This document shows positions 63,801 to 64,000 of a stretch of DNA of 64,000 nucleotides, piece by piece. Made by a program: the position numbers and the translations under genes. The notes below the pieces were generated by a model, which did no database searches, was not told where the DNA came from, and saw only the letters and a list, made by a program, of their open reading frames with translations. The stretch is from Tenrec ecaudatus. Its lineage: Eukaryota; Chordata; Mammalia; Afrosoricida; Tenrecidae. Position 1 is the first letter of the stretch, and every line of letters begins with the position of its first letter. The DNA is taken from positions 130,915,731-130,979,730 of the forward strand of contig NC_134535.1 in assembly GCF_050624435.1 (NCBI RefSeq). The letters are read 5' to 3'.

Positions 63801-64000
63801 TAATAAAAAAATTTTAATTTAAACCACTGCCAGACAGACGAAAACATCTTTATCATGTTAACAGTGTTTTGATACACATGGTAAAGTAGTGCCCATTTGC
63901 TACATTTACCATCATTTGTACCTTAAGTCTGTTATAGAATAAATAGGCTTTATTCAGGACAGTGGCGAGGGTTGGTTCTTAACTACTGGCTGACCGTATA

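Larger units (their letters stand above)
21071..64000 (-). other. TSPAN9: Large 5' intron of TSPAN9 (runs off the window)
   Basis: Everything right of the acceptor at 21071-21073 lies upstream of residue 22. I looked for the exon encoding the start methionine and residues 1-21 (with the LKYMMFLFN motif) and did not find it. Human TSPAN9 also has very large 5' introns. The intron is a patchwork of GC-rich unique sequence and interspersed repeats, with no second gene seen. Confidence 0.8.

Overview
This is vertebrate nuclear DNA, almost certainly from an afrotherian mammal and most probably a tenrec (Echinops-like). Three signs point there. (1) More than 25 copies of a tRNA-derived SINE with the AfroSINE head, body and a tail like the 3' end of afrotherian RTE. 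(2) Long, decayed RTE (BovB-type) LINE copies of the kind known from elephant and relatives. (3) Two short hAT elements whose ends match SPIN, a horizontally transferred transposon reported among afrotherians from tenrec. The species call is inference; clade Afrotheria is well supported.

Only one protein-coding gene is recognisable: TSPAN9 (tetraspanin-9) on the minus strand. Six of its seven expected coding exons lie at 14312-21070, all phase 0 and with GT-AG borders. They encode residues 22-239 of a 239-residue protein. The exon for residues 1-21 was not found and should lie beyond 64000. The 3'UTR runs left from 14311 and probably ends near 11165, at an AGTAAA poly(A) signal followed by a GU-rich element.

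Layout: 1-11164 is intergenic DNA downstream of TSPAN9 (SINEs, MIR, no gene seen). 11165-14311 is the 3'UTR, free of SINEs. 14312-21070 holds the compact 3' exon cluster. 21071-64000 is one large 5' intron. The intron has a GC-rich, SINE-bearing part (21-33 kb), an RTE copy and a CCAAT minisatellite (33.6-35.4 kb), and a mostly unique part (35.4-39 kb). An 8-kb nested LINE mosaic follows (39.3-48.9 kb: an L1 broken by a younger LINE tail, an RTE, a solo LTR and a SINE). After it come L2, L1, LTR, SPIN and SINE copies, and more GC-rich sequence with a few promoter-like clusters (55-61.4 kb).

The most interesting non-genic items are: an 8-unit, 32-bp minisatellite carrying seven CCAAT boxes at fixed phase; two SPIN insertions with 8-bp target duplications; three solo-LTR-like elements, two with exact 5-bp target duplications; a SINE-in-SINE nest; and promoter-like clusters at about 55.66 and 61.29 kb. 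No new enzymatic or defence system is apparent.
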